This document shows, piece by piece, positions 1-12,100 of a DNA stretch of 64,000 nt. The position numbers and the translations under genes are program-made. The DNA is from Taenia hydatigena (taxonomy: Eukaryota; Platyhelminthes; Cestoda; Cyclophyllidea; Taeniidae): the NCBI GenBank assembly GCA_036345935.2, contig JADWOT020000007.1, forward strand, positions 7,294,074 to 7,358,073, in the 5' to 3' direction. Below the pieces are notes generated by a model, which saw only the letters and a list, made by a program, of their open reading frames with translations, was not told the DNA's origin and searched no databases. Numbering within the stretch: position 1 is the first letter of the stretch; each line of letters opens with the position of its first letter.

Positions 1-1471
1 ACTATTAGCCATCTATCGCGATATATCAAACACAGAACCGAAAAAGCGCTACATGCATGGGTGCAAATGTGGCTGTGTGCCCTTTTACCTTCTTCATCAC
101 AGACGAATGGAGCTTGTAAGCCTAAAGTGCCTAAAATAAGGCGAATTCGTGGACAAATCTCATTCACTGCATGTCGTTAGTAAGAAGTCGCCTCACCAAA
201 GTTGTCTCACTGACTGCGGCAGCAGCAGCTAAATTCATCTCATAGCCCACGCATCCAACCCCATCGAGGGCACCGCTCTGACCACCCCTTCCCTGGAAGA
301 TACAAGTCGCACTCCTTTAGCAAAGAGGCATCATGCGGCTGCCGCAAAGGAGGGAGGCAGTCCCTCTCACTGCACGCCATTAGTAAGATGTCGCACTACC
401 AGTGTCATCTCCCTGGTTGCAAGAAAATTGCAGTAGTGGTAGCAGCAGCGGCAGCACCATCTTACTTGCCCACTCAACCTGAGTGAGCGCCTCAATTCAG
501 CATCCATTTCTGAGGGATACAGATCACACACTTTTGGAGAAAATAGATCACGCAACGACTACAAAGGACGGGCTTTGCGTTTGCATTAGACCATGGATAT
601 TTGCTGCACAAAAGCGCTTAGCTTGCATAAAATTCCTGCGCAAATGTTCAACATCCAGCTTATATATCTTGGCTAGGTTTAGCCACCACGTCACCCATGA
701 AACCGAAACTGCACATCTACTAGTGGTCAAAGTTGTTGCATGGGTATTTTACCGATCGGAAAGAAAATAACTCATAGAGAGGGCCAGGGGTCGACAACGA
801 GGATGTCAGCGGGTTGACGGAGTCTTGAGGTGCCACTACTACCAAAGTGATGTTTAACATTTCTGGCCACCAAATGCAACACATCTCATGACAGAGAGAG
901 AAAAGAGTCACAAATGGCAACGCTGTTCATTAAAAATGTCTCAAAATGCAAGCAAAAATACGGGTAGACTGCACCGATTCATATCTTGCGAAAACCACGG
1001 CGACATTATCTACATAGGGCATGATGCAAGAAGTTTGAAACTAACTTGAGAGAGAAAAAGGACCAAGTGATGGGGTATGCACGCAGTAAGGCTTCGGGTT
1101 GCCTATATTACTTGAAGGGGATGGTGGCGATCCAGAATGGTCCCGTTTCCCGTAGTCAAGAGTAAATCAAAACACTTAGGCATCGAAGAACCTCCGACCT
1201 CAGCCATCACAACTTGTTGGTGACGTATGAAATGCGTTAAGAGTCCACGATGCCGACCACAGAATTTCCATGCAAAGGAAAAAGGAAGGAACCCACGGGT
1301 AAGAGATTTCGCAGGCACTCTTATTAACTGGAGAGAAAGGGGCTAAAGTGTGGTACTAAGCTGGTAGACGTCCGAGAACCGGTGCCGCGACCTCAATTCT
1401 GTCTTCACGGATCGAATCAATCTACCACCCCTCAATGCTTTGGCGGACTGGTAATGAAAACGCGCAATCAC

Positions 1472-1477
1472 TTTATT
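1472..1477 (-). other. Poly(A) signal of left gene A copy
   Basis: AATAAA on the minus strand, 170 bases past the predicted stop codon. It mirrors the signal in the right arm. Confidence 0.5.
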
Positions 1478-1646
1478 AATAATCAGCTAAACGAATGAAC
1501 GGGTCAAATAGATGCAAAAAGCAAGGGTATGGATAAACCATTTAATTAATCAGTCAAACAAAATCAATCAAATAGTCAGTCAAATCATCAAATCACTGCT
1601 CGATGAATTGGTTTAAGAATTGGGGAATCACTCAGCTAAATTGGGG

Positions 1647-2966
1647 TTAAGTACAGCGATTGCAGCAGTAGCACGAGGAAAAGAGGTAGCGGAGACGCCT
1701 CCTCAGTCGTTTGAACCACTACAGTGAAAGAAGAGTGGAAGAAGAAGAAGAAAGTGTGTTCTCTCGGGTGGGAAAGACATTGATATGGTAAACGGGAGGA
1801 TGAAGTAAAGAGTGCAAGCTTACCGAAGGAAGCAGACGAGCCAGAGGAAGCGGATGATTGGCTAGGACAAGAGAAGTGCAACAAGTGAGCTCTTGGCTCA
1901 AGTATTAAGGCAAGCACTGGCTAGCTGGCTGGCTAACCTACTTGGTTCTAAGTGCAATGGCACAAGTATTAGAGTCACTCACCAGAGTCGATTAAGTTGC
2001 ACAGAGTCCTATATTCTCCTTCTTGCAATCTCCTCACCATATCCACATCCCCTTTTCCTCCACCCTCCTCCTTCTCTTCACCTGGCTCTACCTCAGCCTC
2101 GAATTGCACACCCACCTCCTCCGTCGCTCCCCGCGTGGTCGAGGGTTGGCTCGCCGTTTGCAATGGTGTCACTGTGGTGAGCGATGACGACGTAGGAGAA
2201 TCTGATTCCATCCGGGAGGGTGGCAACTGCCACCACTCCGCCTGCTCATCCCCATCCGACCACTGACTCGTCAAAGTCAAGTAGTCGGACAGGTCACATT
2301 CCGATTCCTCGTGCCCCGTCAACTCGACCTCGTCGTCATCGCTCTGTGTCTGTACCTGTTGGCCTCTGGGGCTGCCCTGCGTCTCATTGCCGCGGGTGAG
2401 GCCTGAGCGAGGGAAGAAATAGAAATGAGTGAATGTGAGCAGAGGAAGCTGAGTAAAGAATGAAGGCTGCGATGGGAAGGAGGATGAGGAGGAGGCACTT
2501 ACTGGTATGCTTGGTGACGTCGTTGAGAGATGCATGAGTGGGAACGGAGCCAGGAGAGAAGAGGGAGACGAAGGAGGAGGTGCAAAATAAGAGAGGTTTT
2601 GGGTGACTAATTCCGATGGACGAGTAAGATCTGGTGGGTGGAATGCTTTCTCACGTTGCCGCCAGTCGTGGTTGCCACAACCTCAATGCTAGCGTTGGCG
2701 GTGAGGAAGAGGGTGGTAGTGAGGTTGGGCGCCTCTGATGTGCACTTGCATCTACTACAACAACAACAACAAGTAGAGGGAGGAAGCGCTTAAGCCGAGT
2801 GTGCACTGCTATTGCTGCAAGTGATAAAGCAGGCGAGTCAGTGTGGAATCCACTTACTCATGACTGGGTGGCCTCCTGAAAGTTGGTCTTTTCGACGGTA
2901 GTGCTGCTGCCGGGAGAGGCAAAGGGGGGCTGAATATCTGCGCACAACTATACAGCAATGCGACAT
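1647..2966 (-). pseudogene. Left-arm copy of gene A, with in-frame stop
   Basis: Mirror of the right-arm gene. Exons on the minus strand are 2966-2858, 2814-2503, 2402-1983, 1861-1824 and 1718-1647, all with GT..AG ends. Exon 3 is 21 bases (7 codons) longer than in the right arm, an in-frame difference. In exon 2, a codon that is TGG in the right arm is TGA here (2653-2651), so the predicted main frame ends at about two thirds of exon 2. A second frame of exon 2, rich in Thr and with two N-glycosylation-type motifs, passes this point but stops about 18 codons later in both arms. I call the copy a pseudogene for the main frame. The product family is not recognised. Confidence 0.55.
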
Positions 2967-3918
2967 CTCGAAAAGTGCGAGTAAATCACGACGTGTGGTG
3001 TATTGATTGCTCGATTGATGAGTCAACTTGAATTATTGATCGGTCGATCACGAATAGAAGATGACCTTGAGGAAGGATGGATGGCGTCAATTGCGAAGTT
3101 ATGTTCATTTACACTTGCATGCGCTAAGTGAAAAATAGCTTGAAGTGCTATTTAACCTGTGTAGTGACAGAGGACAAAGAGAATTGGACGTAAAATGCGC
3201 CACAACATTAGCAGGCCTTCGCTGTTCGTCTAAGCTTCTCATCGCGTCATTCGAGGGTTAATTCACAGTGAAAGTGCATTTGATTATGGGTTTGAAGGAA
3301 AGTGAAGGAAGGGAGAATGAAGGACTGGGATAGGATAGAATGAGGGGAAATAGCGTAGCGCAGCTCAGGTGCTAAGTGAATAAATTCGAATGGAATAATC
3401 CTATTAAGCGTTGTCTGGTTCCTTTTGCTCTACTTTTTAGATCTTCTTTTCCTATTTCGGCATTTTTACATGTGCGATTTTCTTTATTCTGTGCTTCGAA
3501 TCCCCTGAAAGTACCTGCCTAATTTTTGTGCCACTCGAATTTTGCTTTGCATTCATGCATTACTCAGGACTTTTGAAGTTTTTAAATGCGGTTCTGTTAT
3601 ACTTTTGGTACAGGATAAAGTGATTCATTCACAAATGCTCTTTCCCAGCTGTGGCTAGTCTTCAACTTGTCCGTTTGCATTAATAAATTAGCTCGTAAAC
3701 AATGATGAAGTTAGATGGCATAGACATGCGATGGCCAGCAGACTTCCTCGCCTTACCAAGGCGCTTACAAGTGTAAATGAACATAACTTCGCAATTGACG
3801 CCATCCATCCTTCCTCAAGGTCATCTTCTATTCGTGATCGACCGATCAACAATTCAAGTTGACTCATCAATCGAGCAATCAATACACCACACGTCGTCAT
3901 TTACTCGCACTTTTCGAG
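2967..3918. promoter_or_regulatory. Divergent intergenic region between two gene A copies
   Basis: About 950 bases separate the two predicted ATGs, which face away from each other. The outer 160 bases on each side belong to the palindrome arms, so both copies share the same proximal upstream sequence. The central part, about 3126-3759, is unique, AT-rich and holds no convincing frame. I see no clear TATA box at a fixed distance. A shared bidirectional promoter is an inference from the geometry. Confidence 0.4.
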
Positions 3919-5217
3919 ATGTCGCATTGCTGTATAGTTGTGCGCAGATATTCAGCCCCCCTTTGCCTCTCCCGGCAGCAGCACTACCGTCGAAAAGACC
4001 AACTTTCAGGAGGCCACCCACTCATGAGTAAGTGGATTGCACACTGACTCGCCTGCTTTATCACTTGCAGCAATAGCAGTGCACACTCGGCTTAAGCGCT
4101 TCCTCCCTCTACTTGTTGTTGTTGTTGTAGTAGATGCAAGTGCACATCAGAGGCGCCCAACCTCACTACCACCCTCTTCCTCACCGCCAACGCTAGCATT
4201 GAGGTTGTGGCAACCACGACTGGCGGCAATGTGGAAAAGCATCCCACCCACCAGATCTTATTCGTCCATCGGAATTAGTCACCCAAAACCTCTCTTATTT
4301 TGCACCTCCTCCTTCGTCTCCCTCTTCTCTCCTGGCTCCGTTCCCACTCATGCATCTCTCAACGACGTCACCAAGCATACCAGTAAGTGCCTCCTCCTCA
4401 TCCTCCTTCCCATCGCAGCCTTCATTCTTTACTCAGCTTCCTCTGCTCACATTCACTCATTTCTATTTCTCCCCTCGCTCAGGCCTCACCCGTGACAATA
4501 AGGCGCAGGAGCAGACGCTGAGCGATGACGACGAGGTCGAGTTGACGGGGCACGAGGAATCGGAATGTGACCTGTCCGACTACTTGACTTTGACGAGTCA
4601 GTGGTCGGATGGGGATGAGCAGGCGGAGTGGTGGCAGTTGCCACCCTCCCGGATGGAATCAGATTCTCCTACGTCGTCATCGCTCACCACAGTGACACCA
4701 TTGCAAACGGCGAGCCAACCCTCGACCACGCGGGGAGCGACGGAGGAGGTGGGTGTGCAATTCGAGGCTGAGGTAGAGCCAGGTGAAGAGAAGGAGGAGG
4801 GTGGAGGAAAAGGGGATGTGGATATGGTGAGGAGATTGCAAGAAGGAGAATATAGGACTCTGTGCAACTTAATCGACTCTGGTGAGTGACTCTAATACTT
4901 GTGCCATTGCACTTAGAACCAAGTAGGTTAGCCAGCCAGCTAGCCAGTGCTTGCCTTAATACTTGAGCCAAGAGCTCACTTGTTGCACTTCTCTTGTCCT
5001 AGCCAATCATCCGCTTCCTCTGGCTCGTCTGCTTCCTTCGGTAAGCTTGCACTCTTTACTTCATCCTCCCGTTTACCATATCAATGTCTTTCCCACCCGA
5101 GAGAACACACTTTCTTCTTCTTCTTCCACTCTTCTTTCACTGTAGTGGTTCAAACGACTGAGGAGGCGTCTCCGCTACCTCTTTTCCTCGTGCTACTGCT
5201 GCAATCGCTGTACTTAA
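3919..5217 (+). CDS. Gene A, right-arm copy: five-exon gene for an unrecognised 309-aa protein
   Basis: Predicted exons are 3919-4027, 4071-4382, 4483-4881, 5003-5040 and 5146-5217. All four introns (43, 100, 121 and 105 bases) have GT..AG ends, good GTAAG/GTGAG donors and pyrimidine-rich acceptors, and the joined exons read through without a stop. The first ATG in the open frame is at 3919; the frame opens after a stop at 3835, so an upstream exon is possible. The predicted product has a basic N-terminus (starts MSHCC), a Val run from a GTT/GTA tract, a Ser/Pro-rich stretch, then an acidic exon 3 (SDDDEVELTG, DLSDYLTLTSQW, and a later Glu/Gly-rich run), and ends in a basic Cys-rich tail (WFKRLRRRLRYLF, then CYCCNRC). 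I see no known domain. Exon 2 also has a second long open frame (contains NLTTTLFLTANASIE), so its true frame is uncertain. AATAAA follows at 5387. Confidence 0.55.
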
Positions 5218-5386
5218 CCCCAATTTAGCTGAGTGATTCCCCAATTCTTAAACCAATTCATCGAGCAGTGATTTGATGATTTGACTGACTATTTGATTGA
5301 TTTTGTTTGACTGATTAATTAAATGGTTTATCCATACCCTTGCTTTTTGCATCTATTTGACCCGTTCATTCGTTTAGCTGATTATT

Positions 5387-5392
5387 AATAAA
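5387..5392 (+). other. Poly(A) signal of right gene A copy
   Basis: AATAAA lies 170 bases after the TAA stop of exon 5, a sensible distance for a short 3' UTR. Confidence 0.5.
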
Positions 5393-6863
5393 GTGATTGC
5401 GCGTTTTCATTACCAGTCCGCCAAAGCATTGAGGGGTGGTAGATTGATTCGATCCGTGAAGACAGAATTGAGGTCGCGGCACCGGTTCTCGGACGTCTAC
5501 CAGCTTAGTACCACACTTTAGCCCCTTTCTCTCCAGTTAATAAGAGTGCCTGCGAAATCTCTTACCCGTGGGTTCCTTCCTTTTTCCTTTGCATGGAAAT
5601 TCTGTGGTCGGCATCGTGGACTCTTAACGCATTTCATACGTCACCAACAAGTTGTGATGGCTGAGGTCGGAGGTTCTTCGATGCCTAAGTGTTTTGATTT
5701 ACTCTTGACTACGGGAAACGGGACCATTCTGGATCGCCACCATCCCCTTCAAGTAATATAGGCAACCCGAAGCCTTACTGCGTGCATACCCCATCACTTG
5801 GTCCTTTTTCTCTCTCAAGTTAGTTTCAAACTTCTTGCATCATGCCCTATGTAGATAATGTCGCCGTGGTTTTCGCAAGATATGAATCGGTGCAGTCTAC
5901 CCGTATTTTTGCTTGCATTTTGAGACATTTTTAATGAACAGCGTTGCCATTTGTGACTCTTTTCTCTCTCTGTCATGAGATGTGTTGCATTTGGTGGCCA
6001 GAAATGTTAAACATCACTTTGGTAGTAGTGGCACCTCAAGACTCCGTCAACCCGCTGACATCCTCGTTGTCGACCCCTGGCCCTCTCTATGAGTTATTTT
6101 CTTTCCGATCGGTAAAATACCCATGCAACAACTTTGACCACTAGTAGATGTGCAGTTTCGGTTTCATGGGTGACGTGGTGGCTAAACCTAGCCAAGATAT
6201 ATAAGCTGGATGTTGAACATTTGCGCAGGAATTTTATGCAAGCTAAGCGCTTTTGTGCAGCAAATATCCATGGTCTAATGCAAACGCAAAGCCCGTCCTT
6301 TGTAGTCGTTGCGTGATCTATTTTCTCCAAAAGTGTGTGATCTGTATCCCTCAGAAATGGATGCTGAATTGAGGCGCTCACTCAGGTTGAGTGGGCAAGT
6401 AAGATGGTGCTGCCGCTGCTGCTACCACTACTGCAATTTTCTTGCAACCAGGGAGATGACACTGGTAGTGCGACATCTTACTAATGGCGTGCAGTGAGAG
6501 GGACTGCCTCCCTCCTTTGCGGCAGCCGCATGATGCCTCTTTGCTAAAGGAGTGCGACTTGTATCTTCCAGGGAAGGGGTGGTCAGAGCGGTGCCCTCGA
6601 TGGGGTTGGATGCGTGGGCTATGAGATGAATTTAGCTGCTGCTGCCGCAGTCAGTGAGACAACTTTGGTGAGGCGACTTCTTACTAACGACATGCAGTGA
6701 ATGAGATTTGTCCACGAATTCGCCTTATTTTAGGCACTTTAGGCTTACAAGCTCCATTCGTCTGTGATGAAGAAGGTAAAAGGGCACACAGCCACATTTG
6801 CACCCATGCATGTAGCGCTTTTTCGGTTCTGTGTTTGATATATCGCGATAGATGGCTAATAGT

Positions 6864-7394
6864 TGCATCCTTGATGCAACTAATATAACCGATCAATGTG
6901 ATGCGAATTTATTTATGCAGCACTGCAAATACTTCGTTACACGTCATTTCAACGTGAGACGTTCAGTTGCATCCATAGTTGCCCATGCAGAGCGAACGCG
7001 TTCTATCAAAATAGATAATAGAGGGCTGACGCTTGCTAAGAGAATATTATAGATTCTTTGGCGTTGATTAATGTTCTTTCCCCCTTGCGTGTGTCTATGT
7101 GTGATTTCCCGAAGCCTTTCCAACCAAAGTGTTTTTCTGGGCTAAAAGTCCTCTCATGTTGTGGCTGCTGATCGTTGCATTCCTACAAACCCTGTCGACA
7201 AACATGGAATGGGCTTGCTGACTGATCATTGCAATGACTCATGCGTGATCCCATTAGTGTTGGTTATCAGCGCACCTATCAACCGAGCAGATTCTAGTAC
7301 CTTCTCGTAAGAGGCACATAAACGTTGTGGACTGCACCCACATTGGTGTCGAATGTTGAAGTAGTATGCAAAAGCGCGTTGCTTGATACCGTAC
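6864..7394. other. Spacer without recognised gene
   Basis: Directly outside the palindrome arm. It holds a perfect 9-base inverted repeat (AGTTGCATC, 3-base loop) at 6861-6881 and no supported gene. The 3' part overlaps the minus-strand open frame described at 7226. Confidence 0.5.
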
Positions 7395-7567
7395 AGAAGG
7401 GCTAAGCTACCCTTTGCATTTTTAGAAAGACCATACTGCGAGACGTAACTGTATCCTTCATAGAATGGATTGTTTGAGTAGTTAAGCGCACAGTCAAGCG
7501 AAGTGTAAATTTGCCACGTGCAATCTGCTATTTTATGAAGATCTCTATTAAGAAGCTCACGTGACAA
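7226..7567 (-). other. 113-codon open frame, unrecognised (possible exon)
   Basis: Uninterrupted minus-strand frame without an ATG near its 5' end, so at best an internal exon. Composition is protein-like: rich in Tyr, Cys, Asn and Leu, with stretches such as YVSQYGLSKNAKGSLALLYG and CASYEKVLESARLIG. The end is weakly reminiscent of a Sel1-type helical repeat, but spacing is wrong and I do not claim it. The inverted copy at about 46500-46680 retains similarity in this frame (shares IYTSLDCALNYSNN) but has a stop and a truncation, and substitutions there include several silent ones. Function unknown. Confidence 0.3.
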
Positions 7568-9050
7568 GAATTGCTTTGCCTAGCAGAAAGCGAGAAGAGC
7601 TGGAAGACCTTTTCTCTTGCGAGCAAATTGAAGACTACGGTGGTAGATTCTAAGACTAGTTTAGCCACGCATCTAAGCGATTGGCTAAAATTTCGAAGTT
7701 ACGAACGAGCAGTTCTGCCTGATTTCAGTGCAATAACCATATGCTTGAGCGACTAGACCGCTATAAAGTCAAATTTGCTTTAAAAAACGCAAATGTACCA
7801 GCGATCTGAGGCTGTTAATGTGTCTATGATGACTGTTAAACGCGTTGAGAGGGAACACGTAAATGAAATTTGAAAATGTAAGCAAATGTGACAGAACTTT
7901 TAAACTAAGTGAATACCACTACCCATGGTCCCGAAGAACAGCCATGTTTTTCTCATGTATGGACTCAATGTAGGCTCTTGTGGAGGCATGTGCACAACAT
8001 TATGGCATGACATGTTTTCGATGGCAAATGGTGTTGCCATTTATTTGTATGCCAGTTATAACTGGATGAAAGAACTAGCGATGGTGTTATAAGCTCTGCA
8101 TGACCATGTGAAATAGCACCTCAAAGCAATGCCGCCCGCTCTTCCCTTATTCTGCCGTATACCATGCGCAGCAAAGAGTTGCTGTGGAGGAATGGCTTCG
8201 AGGATGGTTGGTCATCCTCCTGCGTCAGGCATTACAGGTTGAGCAGAGCCAAAGGAAACACTCGTGAGTTAACTGTGACGACTAAAGAAATGACTGATCG
8301 CGACATCAATTGTTTCTCCTAGTAGCTCAACTCTCTTTGCGGTTTCGCTGTGTCGAAAATGGGTTCGCGGACGAAAAATAGGCTGGCTGCTACGGGCACC
8401 CATAGATAAGCATAAAAGCACTGACTTTAAGTCAGATTTGTGTATGGGTGGACCGGATGGAAGAGGATTCGGTTAGAGTAAGATCTTGCTCCATTCCAAT
8501 TTGTCGCGTTGTGTTTATGTTAGGGCTAACTGGTAACATCAATTTTGGCTCCATCCAGCTAGCAGAGAAGCAGAAAAGGTATCGTGACCTTGAATGCTGC
8601 ACACATTTCTTTCTGCTATATCTCGGGTAGCGTCGCTTCCTTTATCTATAGCTTTCGACAGAACATGGGGTCGTGATAGATAACCTTATGTTTAACATCA
8701 TCACTCATTCACTTTTCCGTGGCGTATGCACATCCTTTGCTTCCACTTTTGCCAAACTCCACGAGAATTCAGGCGGCACCGCACTTGTTAAATGGGTGCT
8801 TAGTTAAACTCAGTTTTTAAATTCGCCTTTAAACCTCCGATTATTGTTTGCCGATATTTCCTCCAGCTCCTTACCTTTTTAAATTATGGTAAGCATGGAC
8901 AAGAACAAGAGAATTACAAGGAGGCTTGATTCAAAAGAGAGTGGGTTAAAGAATCACTGGGTAGTTAAGAATACGATTTGCGTCAGAAGAACATCACGCG
9001 GACATCGAATCAAATGTCTCGCCAAGCAGGAGCACTCGAGGGAAATGATA
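7395..9050. repeat. Inverted duplication IR2, left copy
   Basis: The reverse complement of this block is found, at clearly lower identity than the palindrome, at about 45090-46683. Anchors include 7425 paired with 46650 and 8941 paired with 45193, so the copies are collinear over about 1.65 kb with small indels. The copies lie about 36 kb apart. No terminal motif or target-site duplication is evident. Confidence 0.9.
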
Positions 9051-9116
9051 CTTGATGCTAGACCATGCACTATAAGTGGGCGCAAGTATCAGCAGTTGGA
9101 AATAAACAGAATTTAG
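8640..9116 (+). pseudogene. Duplicated gene fragment B, left copy
   Basis: Two protein-like pieces are shared with the inverted copy at 45.1-45.5 kb. The first, about 8680-8880, reads NLMFNIITHSLF and TALVKWVLS followed by a stop where the other copy has Trp. The second, in the frame 8886-9116, includes KNHWVVKN; the other copy has KNQWVVKN with a basic, Arg/Lys-rich continuation. The stop and divergence after about 9000 suggest decay. I do not recognise the protein. Confidence 0.3.
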
Positions 9117-12100
9117 AAATGAGAAGAATGAATCGACAGTACAGCACATGCACATGTAGCTAATTGTTTGCATGAAAAATGATTTAACGAAACTAATGTG
9201 TAGGCAAATTAAATCTGTATTCAGTGCAGGTGCACACCAGCTCAGCAACAATAGTCGTGCCTCAGTCACTGTACTACAAGGCTCCATATACACGATTAAG
9301 ATCCAGCTCGCGTGTAGACATTGCGAGGTGTTATAGAGATAATTTGCTGTTTTAGATAGACGAGGAATGAGTGCCAATTGCTACTGGGATTTTCGCAAGG
9401 ACTCCCAAAATCGTAACCAATTCTCCAATCGCTACAACAACGGAACTATTCTCGAATCCTACATTGACCACCTCAAGTGCTTCCACTTCAATGCCCGTAA
9501 TCGCAAGGACTCTCAAATTTGCCTTCAAGAAATTACTGCTCCAATCCTAACCACTTCAATCGCTCTGGTGCTTGTGCAAGCCTTCTCGTAGGCCTGTACA
9601 CATTACTAATGCTATCCTCCCTCTTACCACGACAGATATGATCTTCCGTAAAATAAATTCGTTGAGCGTTCTATTGCAAGCTATCTTAATTGTATGAATT
9701 TTCTAGTCGGCGACCATCATTCTTCGCCAATAAAGAGACCGTACCCGGTTAGCGGCTCTTAAAACAAGGACACATAGACATTTTAAACTACTCTTATAGA
9801 TACCCTATTGGGCATAATCCTGTGAGTTATACCCCACCACGCACTCTGAAATACAAATGCGTTAAATGAATGGTATGCCAACACTTACTGTGGTAAAGGA
9901 GGTAAGGTTATCTTTGAGTGTACCGAGACATCCCGTCTAGTGTTCCAGACATTGGCGATTTCGTAGGCAACGCAATGGAAATCAAATCCCACTTAGTTAC
10001 GGCACCTGATTGCCTTTTTCACGTTAATCGAAATAACACTCACCCAGATCCCAGTTTCATTTGGTCACTTGTGGGGGCACGTGAGTGGGCTGGTCGAGTC
10101 ACCCGGATGTAGTCCGGCCCGATCTTTGCCTCATACTCAGACTCAAACCCGACAGGCACCAAGGCCAAGTTGCTAACGGACATGAGGTTGGAAGGTACAA
10201 GCTCGTTGACGGACGAGGCTATGCATCCTGGTTCTAGTATGCGTCCCTCGATTATCTGGTTTAATGACTGATATGATGTGTTTTATGCTTGCATATGCTT
10301 TAGCAGTATCTACGTCTTCATTTTCTTCCTTACTCACACCTTTCTCCATTCGTTTTACCATCTGTTTTAAGCAATCCATTGGCCAAGTTCTTACCTACCC
10401 CATTACGCGTGCAACTATTTGCCTCTTCTTGCCGTAGGACAGTCCTGCTTGCAATTTTTGATTCCGCTCCTTACCCTCTGGCCTAATTTATAGTCAAACT
10501 GTGCCAAATAAAAATAAAATGCCATCACATCGCATACAATTATTATGATAATTTTGTATTCTGCATTGGGATCAAGGCGAGTTTGTCCATTTCGCCAAAT
10601 GTAGTGCTGCCCTACTTCGGCACTCATGTGATTGATGTGGTCAACATGATGGCTAATAGAAGTTGAAAATGGCACGATTTTTGTCAGCCTAGTCAGATAG
10701 CGCTCGTTATGTGTCTGCTTGTGTGCAGATCCTCGAAGCCTTTTTTGCTAAAATACTTTTCGGTACTAGAAGTCTGCTCATTTTGTGAATACCTTTTGCC
10801 GCAACCATGGAAATTTTGCTACTGCTATTGCTGTTGCTTGTCCCATTCGAGCTTTTTTATCCCAACGTCCACTTTAGTTAATAAAACCTACGTGAGGATG
10901 GGTTTAAGCCACCGTCGGATAGGTGAGTGGTTCACACTCTATCCAGCAAGCGCCTCGTTGATGACTCATCCGCCTTGAGTGGCTAGTCGATAAACGGATC
11001 AATGTAATCGATAAGACCGCCTGCTGTGCATTTGCTACCTACTGGTTATCTGCCTAGTCGGCTGACCTACTCAATTATCTACTCTACCCACGGCAAGTTG
11101 GACTGCAAACAATCTCACGCATGGGTGAGTGGAAAATTATTATAGCATTTGCTCAAGACTGTTACGTAGGACCGTCAATCGCTGTAAAATGTGTCAATAA
11201 CGCATTGCAAAGTTTAATATTATTATAGCTTAGTCAAAGAGTGTTTTTAGCTCATCAATGACATTTAGTTAAAAAAGGTTTGTCTATCCCATTGGGTATG
11301 AGAGGCAAGCTATTTTAATAAGCGGTGTTATTATTAATAGGTCTACTTCTTACACGATTCTATCATGTTAGCCGAGTAAATAGCTGTTAGGTTTTAAGAC
11401 AATCAGCGCATATTTTAAATGAGCTTAACTGAGAGAGACAGCATTAAACTTTGAGGCATAATTTACGCAAAGGCAAATCTAGTGTTTGTTTGTCTATGCT
11501 CGTCGAAGATATCGTATTTGTGAGGTGGAGCACTTACAATTTAGAGTCACAGTACTTTAGAAAACATTTCACTAGAAGGACAGAGCGTAACAATGATTGT
11601 CAGATTGAATTGTAGCGGTTCATATTTAATTCTTTTAGAAAGCCGCTTGCAGCTAGCAAGGTAGTGGATCCGTTAGTCCAACGCAAGCCAGCCGAAGTTA
11701 AGATATTTACCTTTGTGGCGATATCATCAATAGTGTTTTAAGCTCTGCCGCTGGAGACATCCTTCTGCATAGCGCTCATATTCCACCTCCACCAGCGCAT
11801 CTTGCCAAGGCGTTCCTGCAAACCAAGCACAGCACACAGGTAGAAGAACCGCATGAAAGTTGGGCTGATTTGTAGATATTGTCTTCTCAATCAGTCATCA
11901 GTTAAGCATTATCCCAGCCATCCATCTGCTTCATTTACCATAGTTCCTCCACTTGGTCCTCTATTTCTGCATTCAGCTAAAGGTAAGCACCTTGAGGCGG
12001 AAACGAGAATTGCCTAAGAGTTCAAAAGACGACCAGTTCAAATGACAGCATCAGAAAGAGATATCGATAGGACGGCAAACATTTTATCAAAATGCATTAG

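Larger units (their letters stand above)
1..3125. repeat. Left arm of a 6.9-kb palindrome
   Basis: The sequence from position 1 to about 3125 is the reverse complement of about 3760-6863. Position 1 pairs with 6863, so the arm probably continues left of the window. The outer 2.3 kb looks identical between arms: every open frame there has an identical partner. Differences cluster in the inner 0.8 kb, including a 21-base length difference and several substitutions. The arm carries a minus-strand copy of gene A. Confidence 0.97.
3760..6863. repeat. Right arm of the 6.9-kb palindrome
   Basis: Reverse complement of 1 to about 3125. Coordinate sums are 6864 over the outer part and 6885 inside the 21-base indel, so the arms are collinear with a single noticeable length change. 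Past 6863 the partner would lie outside the window. Confidence 0.97.

Noticed and set aside
1893..2266. Opposite-strand frames of 89-95 codons over gene A exon 3
   Set aside because: They lie on the strand opposite to a spliced, poly(A)-supported gene and consist of low-complexity Pro/Ser sequence complementary to acidic codons.
1975..2535. The longest open frames in the window (186 and 179 codons, Ser/Pro then acidic)
   Set aside because: They read through intron 2 of gene A in the exon 3 frame. The donor and acceptor at that intron are strong, and the main exon 2 frame differs, so the front part is probably intron and not protein.
7226..7567. Sel1-like repeat protein
   Set aside because: A short CxxSYEKVxE resemblance only; the spacing of the conserved Ala/Gly/Tyr positions does not fit the repeat.
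8994..9377. 127-codon hydrophobic minus-strand frame
   Set aside because: Starts at TTG with no ATG, lies opposite the fragment B block, and the homologous inverted copy does not preserve it.
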